64,000 bases of DNA from Streptomyces fodineus (GCF_001735805.1 NZ_CP017248.1:6510001-6574000), one strand, 5' to 3'. Shown: positions 33,721-43,397, counted from the first letter of the stretch. The notes: a model not told the origin generated them from the letters alone. Translations and numbers: made by a program.

Positions 33721-33750
33721 TTGACCCTCCAGGTCGTGGCCCCGTAACCT
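33721..33750 (+). promoter_or_regulatory. Promoter of rplU-rpmA
   Basis: TTGACC (33721-33726), 18-bp spacer, TAACCT (33745-33750): a good housekeeping-sigma promoter placed directly after the rne terminator. It leaves a leader of about 140 nt with a hairpin GGCGTGT...ACACGCC (33759-33779). Confidence 0.65.
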
Positions 33751-33898
33751 TGACCGTCGGCGTGTCCATTGAACACGCCACATCCCCGTAAACCTTTTCC
33801 TCCCGGGCGCAATGCGGGCCGGGAGAGGTCGTCCGTGGTGTTCCTGGACGGCTGGCCTGCGGGGGTGCCGGTTCTGAACGAGCGAAAGAGAGATCCGC

Positions 33899-34219
33899 GT
33901 GTACGCCATCGTGCGCAGCGGTGGTCGCCAGCACAAGGTTGCTGTCGGCGACATCGTTGAGGTTGACAAGATTTCCACCGCCAAGGTTGGCGACACGGTC
34001 GAGCTCTCGACCCTGCTCGTTGTCGACGGCGACGCTGTGACCAGCGACCCGTGGGTGCTGGCCGGCATCAAGGTCCAGGCCGAGGTCGTGGACCACCACA
34101 AGGGCCAGAAGATCGACATTCTGCGCTACAAGAACAAGACCGGCTACCGCCGTCGGCAGGGCCACCGCCAGCAGTACACGGCGATCAAGGTCACGTCGAT
34201 CCCCACGGCTGCGAAGTAA
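33899..34219 (+). CDS. rplU: 50S ribosomal protein L21
   Basis: 106 residues, full family length. GTG start ([19 protein letters not shown]) preceded by GAAAGAGA. Contains the L21 signature region [20 protein letters not shown] and the C-terminal [17 protein letters not shown]. Cotranscribed with rpmA 14 bp downstream. Binds 23S rRNA in the large subunit. Confidence 0.98.
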   Translation: MYAIVRSGGRQHKVAVGDIVEVDKISTAKVGDTVELSTLLVVDGDAVTSDPWVLAGIKVQAEVVDHHKGQKIDILRYKNKTGYRRRQGHRQQYTAIKVTSIPTAAK

Positions 34220-34233
34220 GGGACTGAGGAGAC

Positions 34234-34488
34234 ATGGCACACAAGAAGGGCGCATCGTCCACCCGGAACGGTCGCGACTCCAACGCCCAGCGGCTCGGCG
34301 TGAAGCGCTTCGGCGGTCAGGTCGTGAACGCCGGTGAGATCCTGGTCCGCCAGCGCGGCACCCACTTCCACCCCGGCGCCGGTGTCGGCCGTGGCGGCGA
34401 CGACACGCTGTTCGCCCTGCAGGCCGGTGCGGTGGAGTTCGGTACCCACCGCGGCCGCAAGGTCGTGAACGTCGTTCCGGTCGCCTGA
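34234..34488 (+). CDS. rpmA: 50S ribosomal protein L27
   Basis: 84 residues. [20 protein letters not shown] is the conserved N-terminus that reaches the peptidyl-transferase centre; there is no extra N-terminal cleavable extension as in Firmicutes. [20 protein letters not shown] follows. RBS GAGGAG lies before the ATG; it is second in the rplU operon, followed by a strong hairpin. Confidence 0.98.
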   Translation: MAHKKGASSTRNGRDSNAQRLGVKRFGGQVVNAGEILVRQRGTHFHPGAGVGRGGDDTLFALQAGAVEFGTHRGRKVVNVVPVA

Positions 34489-34520
34489 GCCTTCTGATTC
34501 AAAGCTCAGACCGAACGTTT

Positions 34521-34570
34521 CGCGAGGCGGACCTCACTTCCCGGTCGGGAAGGCGGGTCCGCCTTTCGCG
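34521..34570. terminator. Nested hairpin between rpmA and obg
   Basis: Outer arms GAGGCGGACC and GGTCCGCCTT enclose inner TTCCCG/CGGGAA; overall 34521-34570. It separates the ribosomal protein genes from obg, which then needs its own promoter or readthrough. Confidence 0.8.
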
Positions 34571-34572
34571 TG

Positions 34573-34605
34573 TTGACATAGGTAATACCCGTGAGTTTCT
34601 GGAGG
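34573..34605 (+). promoter_or_regulatory. Possible obg promoter element and RBS
   Basis: TTGACA at 34573-34578 matches a -35 box exactly, but the expected -10 (about 34596) is poor (TTTCTG). GGAGG at 34601-34605 is the RBS, 9 nt before the ATG. The -35 assignment alone is weak evidence. Confidence 0.35.
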
Positions 34606-34614
34606 CACTGAACC

Positions 34615-36063
34615 ATGACCACCTTCGTGGACCGCGTCGAGCTGCATGTCGCCGCGGGTAACGGAGGTCACGGCTGTGCCTCCGTACACCGCGAGAAGTT
34701 CAAGCCGCTCGGCGGCCCGGACGGCGGCAACGGCGGGCGGGGCGGTGACGTCATCCTCACCGTCGACCAGTCCGTCACGACGCTGCTCGACTACCACCAC
34801 TCCCCGCACCGCAAGGCCACCAGCGGCAAGCCCGGCGAGGGCGGCAACCGCTCCGGCAAGGACGGCCAGGACCTGGTCCTGCCGGTGCCGGACGGCACGG
34901 TCGTGCTGGACAAGGCCGGCAATGTGCTCGCCGACCTGGTCGGCCACGGGACCTCGTACATCGCCGCACAGGGCGGCCGGGGCGGCCTCGGCAACGCGGC
35001 GCTGGCCTCCGCCCGCCGCAAGGCGCCCGGCTTCGCGCTGCTCGGCGAGCCCGGTGACCTGCACGACGTCGTCCTGGAGCTGAAGACCGTCGCCGACGTG
35101 GCGTTGGTCGGCTACCCGAGCGCCGGCAAGTCCTCGCTGATCTCCGTGCTCAGCGCGGCCAAGCCGAAGATCGCGGACTACCCGTTCACCACCCTGGTGC
35201 CCAACCTGGGTGTGGTGACGGCCGGTTCGACCGTCTACACCATCGCCGACGTGCCGGGTCTGATCCCGGGCGCCAGCCAGGGCAAGGGCCTCGGCCTGGA
35301 GTTCCTGCGGCATGTGGAGCGGTGCAGTGTGCTGGTGCACGTGCTGGACACCGCGACCCTGGAGTCCGAGCGCGACCCGGTCTCCGACCTCGACATCATC
35401 GAGGAGGAGCTGCGGCAGTACGGCGGCCTGGACAACCGGCCCCGCATCGTCGTCCTGAACAAGGTCGACGTGCCCGACGGCAAGGACCTCGCCGAGATGG
35501 TCCGGCCCGACCTGGAGGCCCGCGGCTACCGCGTCTTCGAGGTGTCGGCCGTCGCCCACATCGGGCTGCGCGAGCTGTCGTTCGCGCTCGGTGAGCTGGT
35601 CGCCAAGGCGCGCGCCGCGAAGCCCAAGGAGGAGGCGACCCGGATCGTCATCCGGCCCAGGGCCGTGGACGACGCCGGCTTCACCGTCACCCGCGAGGAG
35701 GTCGGCGGCGAGCCGCTGTTCCGGGTGCGTGGCGAGAAGCCGGAGCGCTGGGTCCGCCAGACCGACTTCAACAACGACGAGGCCGTGGGCTACCTCGCCG
35801 ACCGGCTGGGCCGCCTCGGTGTCGAGGAGGAGTTGATGAAGGCGGGCGCCCGGTCCGGCGACGGTGTCGCCATCGGTCCCGAGGACAACGCGGTCGTCTT
35901 CGACTGGGAGCCGTCGGTGATGGCCGGTGCGGAGATGCTGGGCCGCCGGGGCGAGGACCACCGCTTCGACGCGTCGCGGCCCGCGGCCCAGCGCCGCCGG
36001 GACAAGCAGGCCGAGCGGGACGAGGCACTGCGGGAGTACGACGAGTTCGACCCGTTCGAGTAG
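34615..36063 (+). CDS. obg: GTPase Obg
   Basis: 482 residues. The N-terminal Obg fold (1-158) is Gly-rich ([17 protein letters not shown]). The G domain has the P-loop GYPSAGKS at 166-173, DVPGLIPGA as G3, and LNKVDV as G4. The C-terminal OCT domain (about 350-430, [20 protein letters not shown]) and an acidic end complete the actinobacterial form. Known role: ribosome assembly and growth/differentiation control; in streptomycetes linked to sporulation onset through GTP levels. Downstream of rplU-rpmA as in most bacteria, but separated from them by a terminator. Confidence 0.97.
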   Translation: MTTFVDRVELHVAAGNGGHGCASVHREKFKPLGGPDGGNGGRGGDVILTVDQSVTTLLDYHHSPHRKATSGKPGEGGNRSGKDGQDLVLPVPDGTVVLDKAGNVLADLVGHGTSYIAAQGGRGGLGNAALASARRKAPGFALLGEPGDLHDVVLELKTVADVALVGYPSAGKSSLISVLSAAKPKIADYPFTTLVPNLGVVTAGSTVYTIADVPGLIPGASQGKGLGLEFLRHVERCSVLVHVLDTATLESERDPVSDLDIIEEELRQYGGLDNRPRIVVLNKVDVPDGKDLAEMVRPDLEARGYRVFEVSAVAHIGLRELSFALGELVAKARAAKPKEEATRIVIRPRAVDDAGFTVTREEVGGEPLFRVRGEKPERWVRQTDFNNDEAVGYLADRLGRLGVEEELMKAGARSGDGVAIGPEDNAVVFDWEPSVMAGAEMLGRRGEDHRFDASRPAAQRRRDKQAERDEALREYDEFDPFE

Positions 36064-36075
36064 GACTCGGCCATA

Positions 36076-36117
36076 CGAGAGGGCGGGCCGGAGGTTTCCC
36101 TCCGGCCCGCCCTCTCG
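36076..36117. terminator. Bidirectional terminator between obg and the galU-like gene
   Basis: CGAGAGGGCGGGCCGGAGG (36076-36094) pairs with CCTCCGGCCCGCCCTCTCG (36099-36117) around a TTTC loop. Perfect 19-bp stem serving the two convergent genes. Confidence 0.93.
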
Positions 36118-36168
36118 CGTTCTGTGCCGGTGCCGGTGTCAGCACCGGCCGTCAGTGCCGTCGTGCGG

Positions 36169-37083
36169 TCAGCCGGCGCCGTCCGTCAGCTCCTCGGCTA
36201 CGTAACTGCGAAGCCAGGTCCGGAAGTCCGGGCCCAGGTCTTCACGTTCGCACGCGAGTCTGACAATGGCACGCAGATAGTCGCCGCGGTCGCCGGTGTC
36301 ATAGCGGCGGCCCTGGAAGACGACGCCGTGCACCGGCCCGCCGACCTTCTCGTCCGCGGCGAGCTGCTGGAGGGCGTCGGTCAGCTGGATCTCGCCGCCG
36401 CGGCCCGGCTCGGTCTTGCGGAGTATGTCGAAGATGTGCGGGTCGAGGACATAGCGGCCGATGACCGCGTAGTGGGACGGGGCGTCCGCCGGGTCCGGCT
36501 TCTCGACCAGACCGGTCACCCGCACGACGTCACCGTCGGCGGTCCCCTCCACGGCCGCGCAGCCGTAGAGGTGGATCTGCTCGGGGGCGACCTCCATGAG
36601 GGCGATCACGCTGCCGCCGTGCTGCTCCTGGACCTCGATCATGCGCTGCAGGAGCGGATCACGCGGGTCGATCAGGTCGTCGCCCAGCAGCACCGCGAAC
36701 GGCTCGTGGCCCACGTGCGGGGCGGCGCACAGCACGGCGTGGCCCAGACCCCTGGGATCGCCCTGGCGTACGTAGTGCATGGTCGCCAGGTCGCTGGACT
36801 CCCGCACCTTCGCGAGCCGTTCGGCGTCGCGCTTCTTCTCCAGCGCCGATTCCAGCTCGTAGTTGCGGTCGAAGTGGTCCTCCAGCGGGCGCTTGTTGCG
36901 TCCGGTGATCATGAGGACGTCGTCGAGCCCCGCCGACACGGCCTCCTCGACCACGTACTGGATCGCCGGCTTGTCCACGACCGGCAGCATCTCCTTGGGA
37001 GTGGCCTTCGTGGCCGGCAGGAACCGGGTGCCAAGGCCCGCCGCGGGAATGACAGCCTTGGAAATGGCGGGGCGGGAAGCCAT
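36169..37083 (-). CDS. galU: UTP-glucose-1-phosphate uridylyltransferase (GalU-like)
   Basis: 304 residues from the ATG at 37083 (MASRPAISKAVIPAAG); an ATG at 37110 would add 9 residues. The nucleotide-binding GLGTRFLPATK, then KEMLPVVDKPAIQYVV and ALMEVAPEQIHLYG match GalU. The active-site Asp is in LLGDDLIDP, and VEKPDPADAPS and RGGEIQLTDAL are family motifs. Makes UDP-glucose (or a related nucleotide sugar) in the cytoplasm. It is transcribed after the GT2/CDP-glycerol transferase gene with only 28 bp between, suggesting it supplies a sugar donor for that cell-wall polymer. A second galU elsewhere in the genome is likely. Confidence 0.9.
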   Translation of the reverse strand: MASRPAISKAVIPAAGLGTRFLPATKATPKEMLPVVDKPAIQYVVEEAVSAGLDDVLMITGRNKRPLEDHFDRNYELESALEKKRDAERLAKVRESSDLATMHYVRQGDPRGLGHAVLCAAPHVGHEPFAVLLGDDLIDPRDPLLQRMIEVQEQHGGSVIALMEVAPEQIHLYGCAAVEGTADGDVVRVTGLVEKPDPADAPSHYAVIGRYVLDPHIFDILRKTEPGRGGEIQLTDALQQLAADEKVGGPVHGVVFQGRRYDTGDRGDYLRAIVRLACEREDLGPDFRTWLRSYVAEELTDGAG

Positions 37084-37111
37084 GTGGTGCTCGTCTCTCT
37101 CGTTGTGCATG

Positions 37112-39415
37112 TCAGGCGCCGATGAGGCCACGCTCACCGGTCGGCTGCCGCGGGATGCGCGCCATGGCGATGGCGGCCGGCGCGGGCGCCGGAGTCCGCT
37201 CGTCCAGGGGCAGCACCGCGGGGGAGGGCTCCTCGCCGAGGAACAGACGGCGTACGACGCGCTCCGCCGCGTTCCCGTCGTCGAACTGCACGAACCGCTC
37301 CCGGAAGGCGGCCCGACGCTCGGCGGCCTGGTCGCTGTTCCAGGCACCGGAACGGAAGACCGAGATCAGCTCGTCCTCCGAGGTGGCGGTCGCGCCGGGG
37401 GTCTCGCCCGGCTCGCCGGAGAGAACGTCGAAGTAGACACCGCGGGCCTTGCGGTAGACCTCCCAGTCGTCCGCGTAGGTGACGATCGGGCGGTCCAGGC
37501 ACGCGTAGTCGAACATGATGGAGGAGTAGTCGGTGATCAGCGCGTCGGCGGCCAGGCAGAGGTCCTCCACCACCGGGTATTTCGACACGTCCTTGATCAG
37601 CCCGCGCTCCTGCAGGGCCTCCAGCCGGGGGTCGGCACCGTAGAAGTAGTGGGTGCGCACCAGGACGACGTAGTCGGGCCCGAGTTCGCGGCAGAAGCGC
37701 TCCAGGTCGATGCGGGGCACGTAGCCCTTCTGGTAGTCGCGCACGGTCGGGCAGTAGAGGATGGCGGTCTTGCCGTCCTCGATGCCGAGCTCACGGCGAA
37801 TGCGCAGGACGTCGTCGGCGGTGGTCCGGAAGTACACGTCGTTGCGCGGGTATCCGTACTCGACCGCCTCGAACGCGCAGGGGTACACCCGCTCCCAGAT
37901 CTCCGTGGAGTGCTGGTTGGAGGTGAGGCTGAGGTCCCACTTGTCGGCCCGCTCCAGCATCTTGACGAAGCTCATGTTCTTGGCGGCGGCCGGGAACTTC
38001 TGCTGGTCGATGCCCATCTGCTTGAGGGGGGTGCCGTGGTGGGTCTGCAGGTGGACCTGTTCCGGCCGCTTCACGAAGTTGTTCGGGAAGTTGACGTTGT
38101 TGACGAGGTACTTGGCCCGGGCCATGACCTCCCAGTAGCGCGGCGAGTTGGCGACCACGTAGTCGATTCCCTCGGGGACGCTGTCCACCGCGTCCTTCTT
38201 GACGATCCAGACGCCGTGGACGTTCGGGGCCAGCTCCTTCGCCTTGTGGTACACGGCCGCCGGGTTGCAGGCGACGCCGCGGTTCCAGTAGGCCGCGTAG
38301 ACCGCGAGGTTCTCGTCGACGGGGCGGCGCAGGTGCAGCCGGTACAGCCGGTTGTAGGCGGTCTTGCCGAGCTTGGTCTTGACCTTGGTGGCCCGCTGGA
38401 TCACCTGGCGCCGGGTGTTGCCGGCGGCCATCACCGCCGCGTACGTCGTGTAGGAGCCGCGCTCCAGCAGTTGGAACCGGGTGCCCTGCGTGCCCTCCGG
38501 AACGACGAAGCCCTTGGGCTTGAAGCGCTTGTAGTTGGCGGCCGAGAGCTTGAAGAACTCCGCGCGGTCCTTGGGGACGATGCGGTCCTCACGGGCCAGG
38601 GTGAACAGGAAGTGGCTGGCCGTGCGCTCGAACAGCAGCGCCCGGACCGGCTCCAGGTGGGGGCGCTCGTCGAGGAACTGGAAGAGGCGCGCGTACTGTT
38701 CGAAGATCCCGAAGTGCTTGCGGCCGGGCGTGCGCATGGAGTTGCCCTGCCGGCGCTGCCGGTACTCGACGCAGACGTGGTCGGTGGCGGCGATGCGCTC
38801 CGCGGTCAGCATGGTCTTGTAGACCATGAGGGCATCCTCGTAGATGCCGTCCGTGAAGGTGAAGTTGTGGTCGTCGACGTAGAACTCGCGGCGGTAGGCG
38901 CGGTTCCACACCACGGCGAACATGTTGAGGTACTCGGGTCGCTCCAGCGCCGTGAAGACGTCCGTGCCGGCCTCGGTGAGCATCTCGCCGGCCGCGCTCG
39001 CCTGGACCCGGTTGTTCCAGTAGGTGCGGACGTGGTTGAGCAGCAGGATGTCCGGATTATCCGTGACCTCGAGGCGTTCGGCTATCGCCTGCAGCGCGCC
39101 GTCGGCGAGGGTGTCGTCGCTGTCGAGGAACAGGATGTACTCGCCGCGGGCCTTCAGCGCACCGGCGTCCCGCGCCTTTCCGATGCCACGGTTCTCCTCG
39201 AAGTGCACGGGTACGACACGGTCGTCCAGGGCCGCGTACTCATCGAGTATCCGCCCGCAGGAGTCGGGGGAGTGGTCGTCGACGGCGACGATCTCGAAGT
39301 CCTGGAAGGACTGGGAGAGTATGGAATCCAAGCATGCGCGCAGATACCCCTGAACTTTATAAACGGGGACGACCACGCTTATTTTCGGCGAAGCGTTTCC
39401 ATTCGCGAGGGGCAT
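37112..39415 (-). CDS. Bifunctional GT2 glycosyltransferase / CDP-glycerol (polyol) phosphotransferase
   Basis: 767 residues from the ATG at 39415, chosen for AGGAG 8 nt upstream. The N-terminal GT2 domain (about 1-250) has KISVVVPVYKVQGYLRACLD and the metal-binding LFLDSDDTL. The C-terminal domain (about 380-725) is the teichoic-acid type CDP-glycerol glycerophosphotransferase (TagF-like): HGTPLKQMGIDQQ, AVEYGYPRNDVYF, LADALITDYSSIMFDYACL and DRPIVTYADD. No transmembrane helix; it probably sits on the membrane inner face acting on a lipid-linked acceptor. Family knowledge points to poly(polyol phosphate) cell-wall glycopolymer synthesis. The adjacent galU-like gene supports this. Confidence 0.9.
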   Translation of the reverse strand: MPLANGNASPKISVVVPVYKVQGYLRACLDSILSQSFQDFEIVAVDDHSPDSCGRILDEYAALDDRVVPVHFEENRGIGKARDAGALKARGEYILFLDSDDTLADGALQAIAERLEVTDNPDILLLNHVRTYWNNRVQASAAGEMLTEAGTDVFTALERPEYLNMFAVVWNRAYRREFYVDDHNFTFTDGIYEDALMVYKTMLTAERIAATDHVCVEYRQRRQGNSMRTPGRKHFGIFEQYARLFQFLDERPHLEPVRALLFERTASHFLFTLAREDRIVPKDRAEFFKLSAANYKRFKPKGFVVPEGTQGTRFQLLERGSYTTYAAVMAAGNTRRQVIQRATKVKTKLGKTAYNRLYRLHLRRPVDENLAVYAAYWNRGVACNPAAVYHKAKELAPNVHGVWIVKKDAVDSVPEGIDYVVANSPRYWEVMARAKYLVNNVNFPNNFVKRPEQVHLQTHHGTPLKQMGIDQQKFPAAAKNMSFVKMLERADKWDLSLTSNQHSTEIWERVYPCAFEAVEYGYPRNDVYFRTTADDVLRIRRELGIEDGKTAILYCPTVRDYQKGYVPRIDLERFCRELGPDYVVLVRTHYFYGADPRLEALQERGLIKDVSKYPVVEDLCLAADALITDYSSIMFDYACLDRPIVTYADDWEVYRKARGVYFDVLSGEPGETPGATATSEDELISVFRSGAWNSDQAAERRAAFRERFVQFDDGNAAERVVRRLFLGEEPSPAVLPLDERTPAPAPAAIAMARIPRQPTGERGLIGA

Positions 39416-40364
39416 GCTTGGAGCTCCTGGGCTGTTGGTCAGAGTCAACCGCATCCCGCTGCCTGACCTGCGGCACGGGAGGCGAGAGGCACAAGGAGTG
39501 CTAGGTTAAGGTTGGTTTAAGCGTACCCTAACGCGACTCCCGCGCCGTTCTTACTACAGCCCCTTCGTTCCTGGTCAACTGGCCTGTGGTAAGTCTCACC
39601 CGAGTCTCAACTGTCGCTTTCGGACCAGAACGCCCTTGTAATAGATACTCGCCCTCTTGCTCCGGTCCGTGCCGGAGATGTAAGAGGCGGAGTCGCTGCA
39701 CAGCAGCAGCGCCGCGCCTGCGGGTTGCTCGGGCCGGGGTCCGCGCTGGAGGGCCGCGGGCCGGGCACCGTCGGGCGAGAGTGGTGCCGACCGCGACGCC
39801 GCTTTCCGGCGAATTCAAACCGGGTCAGCTGGTCGCCCCAACCGGTATAGGTGCCGTCGGAATTCGCGGTGCGGACGTTAGTTGGCTCGGTCCATAAATG
39901 GCTTCCGGAACCGGTGGTTTCGCCGCCAATCTGGACACTGTGTGCCGAATCAACGCAGATGCATAATGCCGAGAATGTGCCCGGAGATGTCCAGCCGGGT
40001 CTGGACGAGATGGCCGTCGACCTCACGGACGCCACGGCCGGCGGGTCGATGACCAAAGAAGGACAGCTACCCCGGTGGCAGTGCCGACGGTGCCACGTAC
40101 ACACCGGGCCAGGCCCACCTGCACGCGGTGACCCGGGTCTGGTCCGGCATCCTCACCTGCAACACGGCGGGCTGTTGCAGCCGGCTACCGAAATACCGGA
40201 CTGTGGTTCTACGGCCGACCGGACCGGTACAACACCGTCTCGCGGAGTCAGCCGGCTCTGAGCCCGGTCCGCGAAGCGGACCGCACCGGCGCGGTCCATG
40301 CGTATCGCGTAGATTGCAACGGCCACGCCCGACGGGACGTGGGCGCGAGGTCGGAGGGAAGCAC
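39416..40364. other. Gene-poor region with remnants of an unidentified gene
   Basis: 949 bp. The first 120 bp after the glycosyltransferase start are A/T-richer and probably hold its promoter. Beyond that are protein-like fragments on both strands (see 39598-40000), with another plus-strand piece at about 40065-40210 (ATYTPGQAHLHAVTRVWSGI, then LTCNTAGCCSRLPKYRT). GGAGGGAA at 40356 is the RBS of proB. Confidence 0.4.
39598..40000 (-). pseudogene. Remnant of an uncharacterised gene
   Basis: Minus-strand pieces: HSVQIGGETTGSGSHLWTEP, then TNVRTANSDGTYTGWGDQLT and RFEFAGK. After a shift of frame, PAGAALLLCSDSASYISGTD, then RSKRASIYYKGVLVRKRQLR and a stop at about 39598. It looks like one beta-rich, possibly secreted protein now frameshifted. 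No family recognised. Confidence 0.35.
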
Positions 40365-41492
40365 GTGTCAGCGGCAAGGCATCAGGTCGCCAAGGCCCGC
40401 AGGATCGTCGTCAAGGTGGGCTCCTCCTCCCTGACCACCGCCGCCGGCGGCCTCGACGCCGACCGTGTCGACGCACTCGTCGACGTGCTGGCGAGGAGCC
40501 GCAGCGGCGGGGAGAAGGAGATCGTCCTCGTCTCCTCCGGCGCCATCGCCGCCGGGCTCGCCCCGCTGGGCCTGCGCCGCCGCCCCAAGGATCTCGCCCG
40601 CCAGCAGGCCGCCGCCAGCGTCGGCCAGGGCCTGCTCGTCGCCCGCTACACCGCCTCCTTCGCCCGCTACGGCGTCCGCGTCGGACAGGTGCTGCTGACC
40701 AGCGACGACATGAGCCGCCGCGCCCACCACCGCAACGCCTCCCGCACCCTCGACAAGCTCCTGGCGATGGGTGCCTTCCCGATCGTCAACGAGAACGACA
40801 CCGTCGCCACGGACGAGATCCGCTTCGGCGACAACGACCGCCTCGCCGCCCTCGTCGCCCACCTCGTCCACGCCGACCTCCTCGTCCTCCTCTCCGACAT
40901 CGACGGCGTCTACGACGGCGACCCCAGCAAGCCCGGCACCTCCCGGATCGCGGAAGTGAAGGGTCCCCAAGACCTCGCGGGCGTCGAGATCGGCAGCGCG
41001 GGCAAGGCCGGCGTCGGCACCGGCGGGATGGTCACCAAGGTCGAGGCCGCCCGGATCGCGGCCGCCGCCGGCGTCCCCGTGGTCCTCACCAGCGCCGTGC
41101 ACGCGGCGGAGGCCCTGAGCGGTGGCGACACCGGCACCTACTTCCACCCCACCGGCAAACGCTCCGCCGACCGGCTGCTGTGGCTCCAGCACGCCTCCAC
41201 CCCGCAGGGCGCGCTGACCCTCGACGACGGCGCGGTGGACGCCGTCGTGAAGCGTCGCACATCGCTGCTGCCCGCCGGAATCGCCGCCGTGGAGGGCGAG
41301 TTCAGCGCCGGCGATCCCGTCGAACTGCGCGACGCGACGGGCCGCGCGGTGGCCCGCGGGCTCGTCAACTTCGACGCCAAGGAGATCCCCCGGCTGATCG
41401 GGCGGTCGACCCGCGAGCTGGCCCGCGAGCTCGGCCCGGCGTACGAACGCGAGGTCGTACACAGGGACGACCTGGTGCTGCTGCACTCGTAA
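40365..41492 (+). CDS. proB: Glutamate 5-kinase
   Basis: 375 residues. GTG at 40365 has GGAGGGAA upstream; the open frame runs further up but without homology. The amino-acid-kinase domain (about 10-265) starts RRIVVKVGSSSLTT, contains LVSSGAIAAGL, VNENDTVATDEIRFGDND, LLSDIDGVYDGDP and GVGTGGMVTKVEAA. The C-terminal PUA domain (about 280-370) includes GIAAVEGEFSAGDPVELRD. First enzyme of proline synthesis from glutamate, usually proline-inhibited. Same strand as proA with one conserved small gene between. Confidence 0.97.
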   Translation: MSAARHQVAKARRIVVKVGSSSLTTAAGGLDADRVDALVDVLARSRSGGEKEIVLVSSGAIAAGLAPLGLRRRPKDLARQQAAASVGQGLLVARYTASFARYGVRVGQVLLTSDDMSRRAHHRNASRTLDKLLAMGAFPIVNENDTVATDEIRFGDNDRLAALVAHLVHADLLVLLSDIDGVYDGDPSKPGTSRIAEVKGPQDLAGVEIGSAGKAGVGTGGMVTKVEAARIAAAAGVPVVLTSAVHAAEALSGGDTGTYFHPTGKRSADRLLWLQHASTPQGALTLDDGAVDAVVKRRTSLLPAGIAAVEGEFSAGDPVELRDATGRAVARGLVNFDAKEIPRLIGRSTRELARELGPAYEREVVHRDDLVLLHS

Positions 41493-41612
41493 AACGGGGC
41501 GTAACGACGGCCCCCGGTGGGGGACGTTCCGTAAAACCGCCCCGCGCTTGCCCATGGCCTGCTCAACTTTGTGTCAGGACACGTTCCCGAGCGCTGGGTG
41601 AAGGAGGCCGTC

Positions 41613-42038
41613 GTGAGACGAGTGCGCCCTGGGGTGGCAACCCGCGGTGCCCTGACGAGCGTCGCGGCCGGGGACACCTACGAGGAGCCGAAGGACCTGC
41701 CCCGGCTCTGGCATGTCACGCTCAGCGTCGCCGGGCCGGAGGTGCCTCTCACGGATCTGCGTCGGGCCCTGGAGCAGCTGGCTCACGACCACCCCTTCCT
41801 GCTGACCAGCAGATACGCGTGCGACCACGCGGAGATCCGGTACTGGGAGGAGGCCCGCGACCTGCACGACGCCGCCGCCGTCGCCCTGCGCCTGTGGGGC
41901 GAGCACCGCCAGACCGCCGGACTGCCCCCCTGGGAGATCGTCGGCCTAGAGGTCATCGGCCGTGAGACCTACCACCAGCGCATCGCCGAGGGCTACGGCC
42001 CGCCGCCCGCGACACCGGTGGGGGTCCATCCCTTTTGA
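41613..42038 (+). CDS. Conserved actinobacterial hypothetical protein between proB and proA
   Basis: 141 residues. GTG at 41613 is preferred over GTG 41571 because AAGGAGG lies 5 nt upstream. No membrane or signal segment. The alpha+beta sequence (LWHVTLSVAGPEVPLTDLRR, LEQLAHDHPFLLTSRYACDH, AEIRYWEEARDLHDAAAVAL) suggests a small ferredoxin-like or ACT-like fold. The protein is regularly found between proB and proA in Streptomyces. Function unknown; its position might suggest a link to proline synthesis, but proA seems to have its own promoter. Confidence 0.8.
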   Translation: MRRVRPGVATRGALTSVAAGDTYEEPKDLPRLWHVTLSVAGPEVPLTDLRRALEQLAHDHPFLLTSRYACDHAEIRYWEEARDLHDAAAVALRLWGEHRQTAGLPPWEIVGLEVIGRETYHQRIAEGYGPPPATPVGVHPF

Positions 42039-42098
42039 GGGGGAGTGAGACCTTGTCTCGGGGTTTGGGATGAGCGGTGGGTGACCCGCCTCGCGCAC

Positions 42099-42113
42099 TA
42101 CCCTTCCCTCATG
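42099..42113 (+). promoter_or_regulatory. TAnnnT box of a probable leaderless proA transcript
   Basis: TACCCT at 42099-42104 is 6 nt before the proA ATG (42111), the normal -10 to +1 distance. No ribosome-binding site precedes the ATG. Confidence 0.5.
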
Positions 42114-43397
42114 ACCACGCTCTCGCCGTACGACGCCATGTCCCCGGTCACCCAGGCCGCCTACCGGGCCAAGGCCGCCGCTGCCGACCTCGCGCCGCTC
42201 CCGCGCGCCGAGAAGGACGACGCGTTGCTGGCCATCGCCGACGCCCTGGAGGTCCGGACCGCCGAGATCGTCCAGGCCAACGCCAAGGACGTGGCCAAGG
42301 CCCGGGAGAGCGGCACCAGCGAGGCCGTCGTCGACCGGCTCACCCTCACCCCCGAGCGGGTCCGCGCCATCGCCTCCGACGTGCGCGACGTGGCGAAGCT
42401 GCCCGACCCGGTCGGCGAGGTCGTCCGCGGCTCCACCCTCCCCAACGGCATCGACCTGCGCCAGGTCCGCGTCCCGCTCGGCGTCGTCGGCATCATCTAC
42501 GAGGCCCGCCCGAACGTGACCGTGGACGCCGCCGCCCTCTGCCTGAAGTCCGGCAACGCGGTGCTGCTGCGTGGCTCCGCCTCCGCCTACGAGTCGAACA
42601 CCGCCCTCGTCCGCGTCATCCGCGACGCGGTCGGCGGCGCCGGGCTGCCCGCCGACGCCGTCCAGCTGGTGCCCGGCGAGAGCCGCGAGTCCGTGCGCGA
42701 GCTGATGCGGGCCCGTGGGCTCGTCGACGTGCTGATCCCGCGCGGCGGCGCCTCCCTCATCCAGACCGTGGTCAGCGAGTCCACCGTCCCCGTCATCGAG
42801 ACCGGCACCGGCAACTGCCACGTCTACGTCGACGCGGCCGCCGACATCGACATGGCGATCGACATCCTGATCAACTCCAAGGCCCAGCGGGTCAGCGTCT
42901 GCAACGCCGCCGAGACCCTCCTCGTCCACCAGGACATCGCCCCCGTGTTCCTGCCGCGCGCCCTCGACGCCCTCGCCGAGGCCGGCGTCACCGTGCACGC
43001 CGACGAGCGCGTGCTGGCCTACGCCGAGGACTCCAAGGCGACCGTCGTGGAGGCCGTGGCCGAGGACTGGGAGACCGAGTACCTCTCGTACGACATCGCC
43101 GCCGCGGTGGTGGATTCGCTGGACAAGGCCGTCGAGCACATCCGGCTGTGGACCTCCGGCCACACCGAGGCGATCGTCACCACCTCCCAGCAGGCCGCCC
43201 GCCGCTTCACCCAGCTGGTCGACTCCACCACCGTCGCCGTGAACGCCTCCACCCGCTTCACCGACGGCGGCCAGTTCGGCTTCGGCGCCGAGATCGGCAT
43301 CTCCACCCAGAAGCTGCACGCCCGCGGCCCGATGGGTCTGCCGGAGCTGACCAGCACGAAGTACATCGTCACCGGCGACGGCCACGTACGCCCCTGA
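42111..43397 (+). CDS. proA: Gamma-glutamyl phosphate reductase
   Basis: 428 residues; ATG at 42111 ([18 protein letters not shown]). Aldehyde-dehydrogenase-like fold. The family segment [17 protein letters not shown] and the catalytic Cys264 in [12 protein letters not shown] are present, as are VIPRGGASL-type ([10 protein letters not shown]) and [17 protein letters not shown] at the end. Converts glutamyl-5-phosphate to glutamate-5-semialdehyde with NADPH, directly after ProB. The two form the proline pathway's first half in this cluster. Confidence 0.97.
   Translation: MTTLSPYDAMSPVTQAAYRAKAAAADLAPLPRAEKDDALLAIADALEVRTAEIVQANAKDVAKARESGTSEAVVDRLTLTPERVRAIASDVRDVAKLPDPVGEVVRGSTLPNGIDLRQVRVPLGVVGIIYEARPNVTVDAAALCLKSGNAVLLRGSASAYESNTALVRVIRDAVGGAGLPADAVQLVPGESRESVRELMRARGLVDVLIPRGGASLIQTVVSESTVPVIETGTGNCHVYVDAAADIDMAIDILINSKAQRVSVCNAAETLLVHQDIAPVFLPRALDALAEAGVTVHADERVLAYAEDSKATVVEAVAEDWETEYLSYDIAAAVVDSLDKAVEHIRLWTSGHTEAIVTTSQQAARRFTQLVDSTTVAVNASTRFTDGGQFGFGAEIGISTQKLHARGPMGLPELTSTKYIVTGDGHVRP

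Noticed and set aside
28778-34255. A minus-strand open frame of 1825 codons antisense to rne and rplU
   Set aside because: It is a composition artefact of the Ala/Glu/Arg-rich RNase E sequence. It crosses three genes, two terminators and a promoter, and has Gly/Leu low complexity with no domain.
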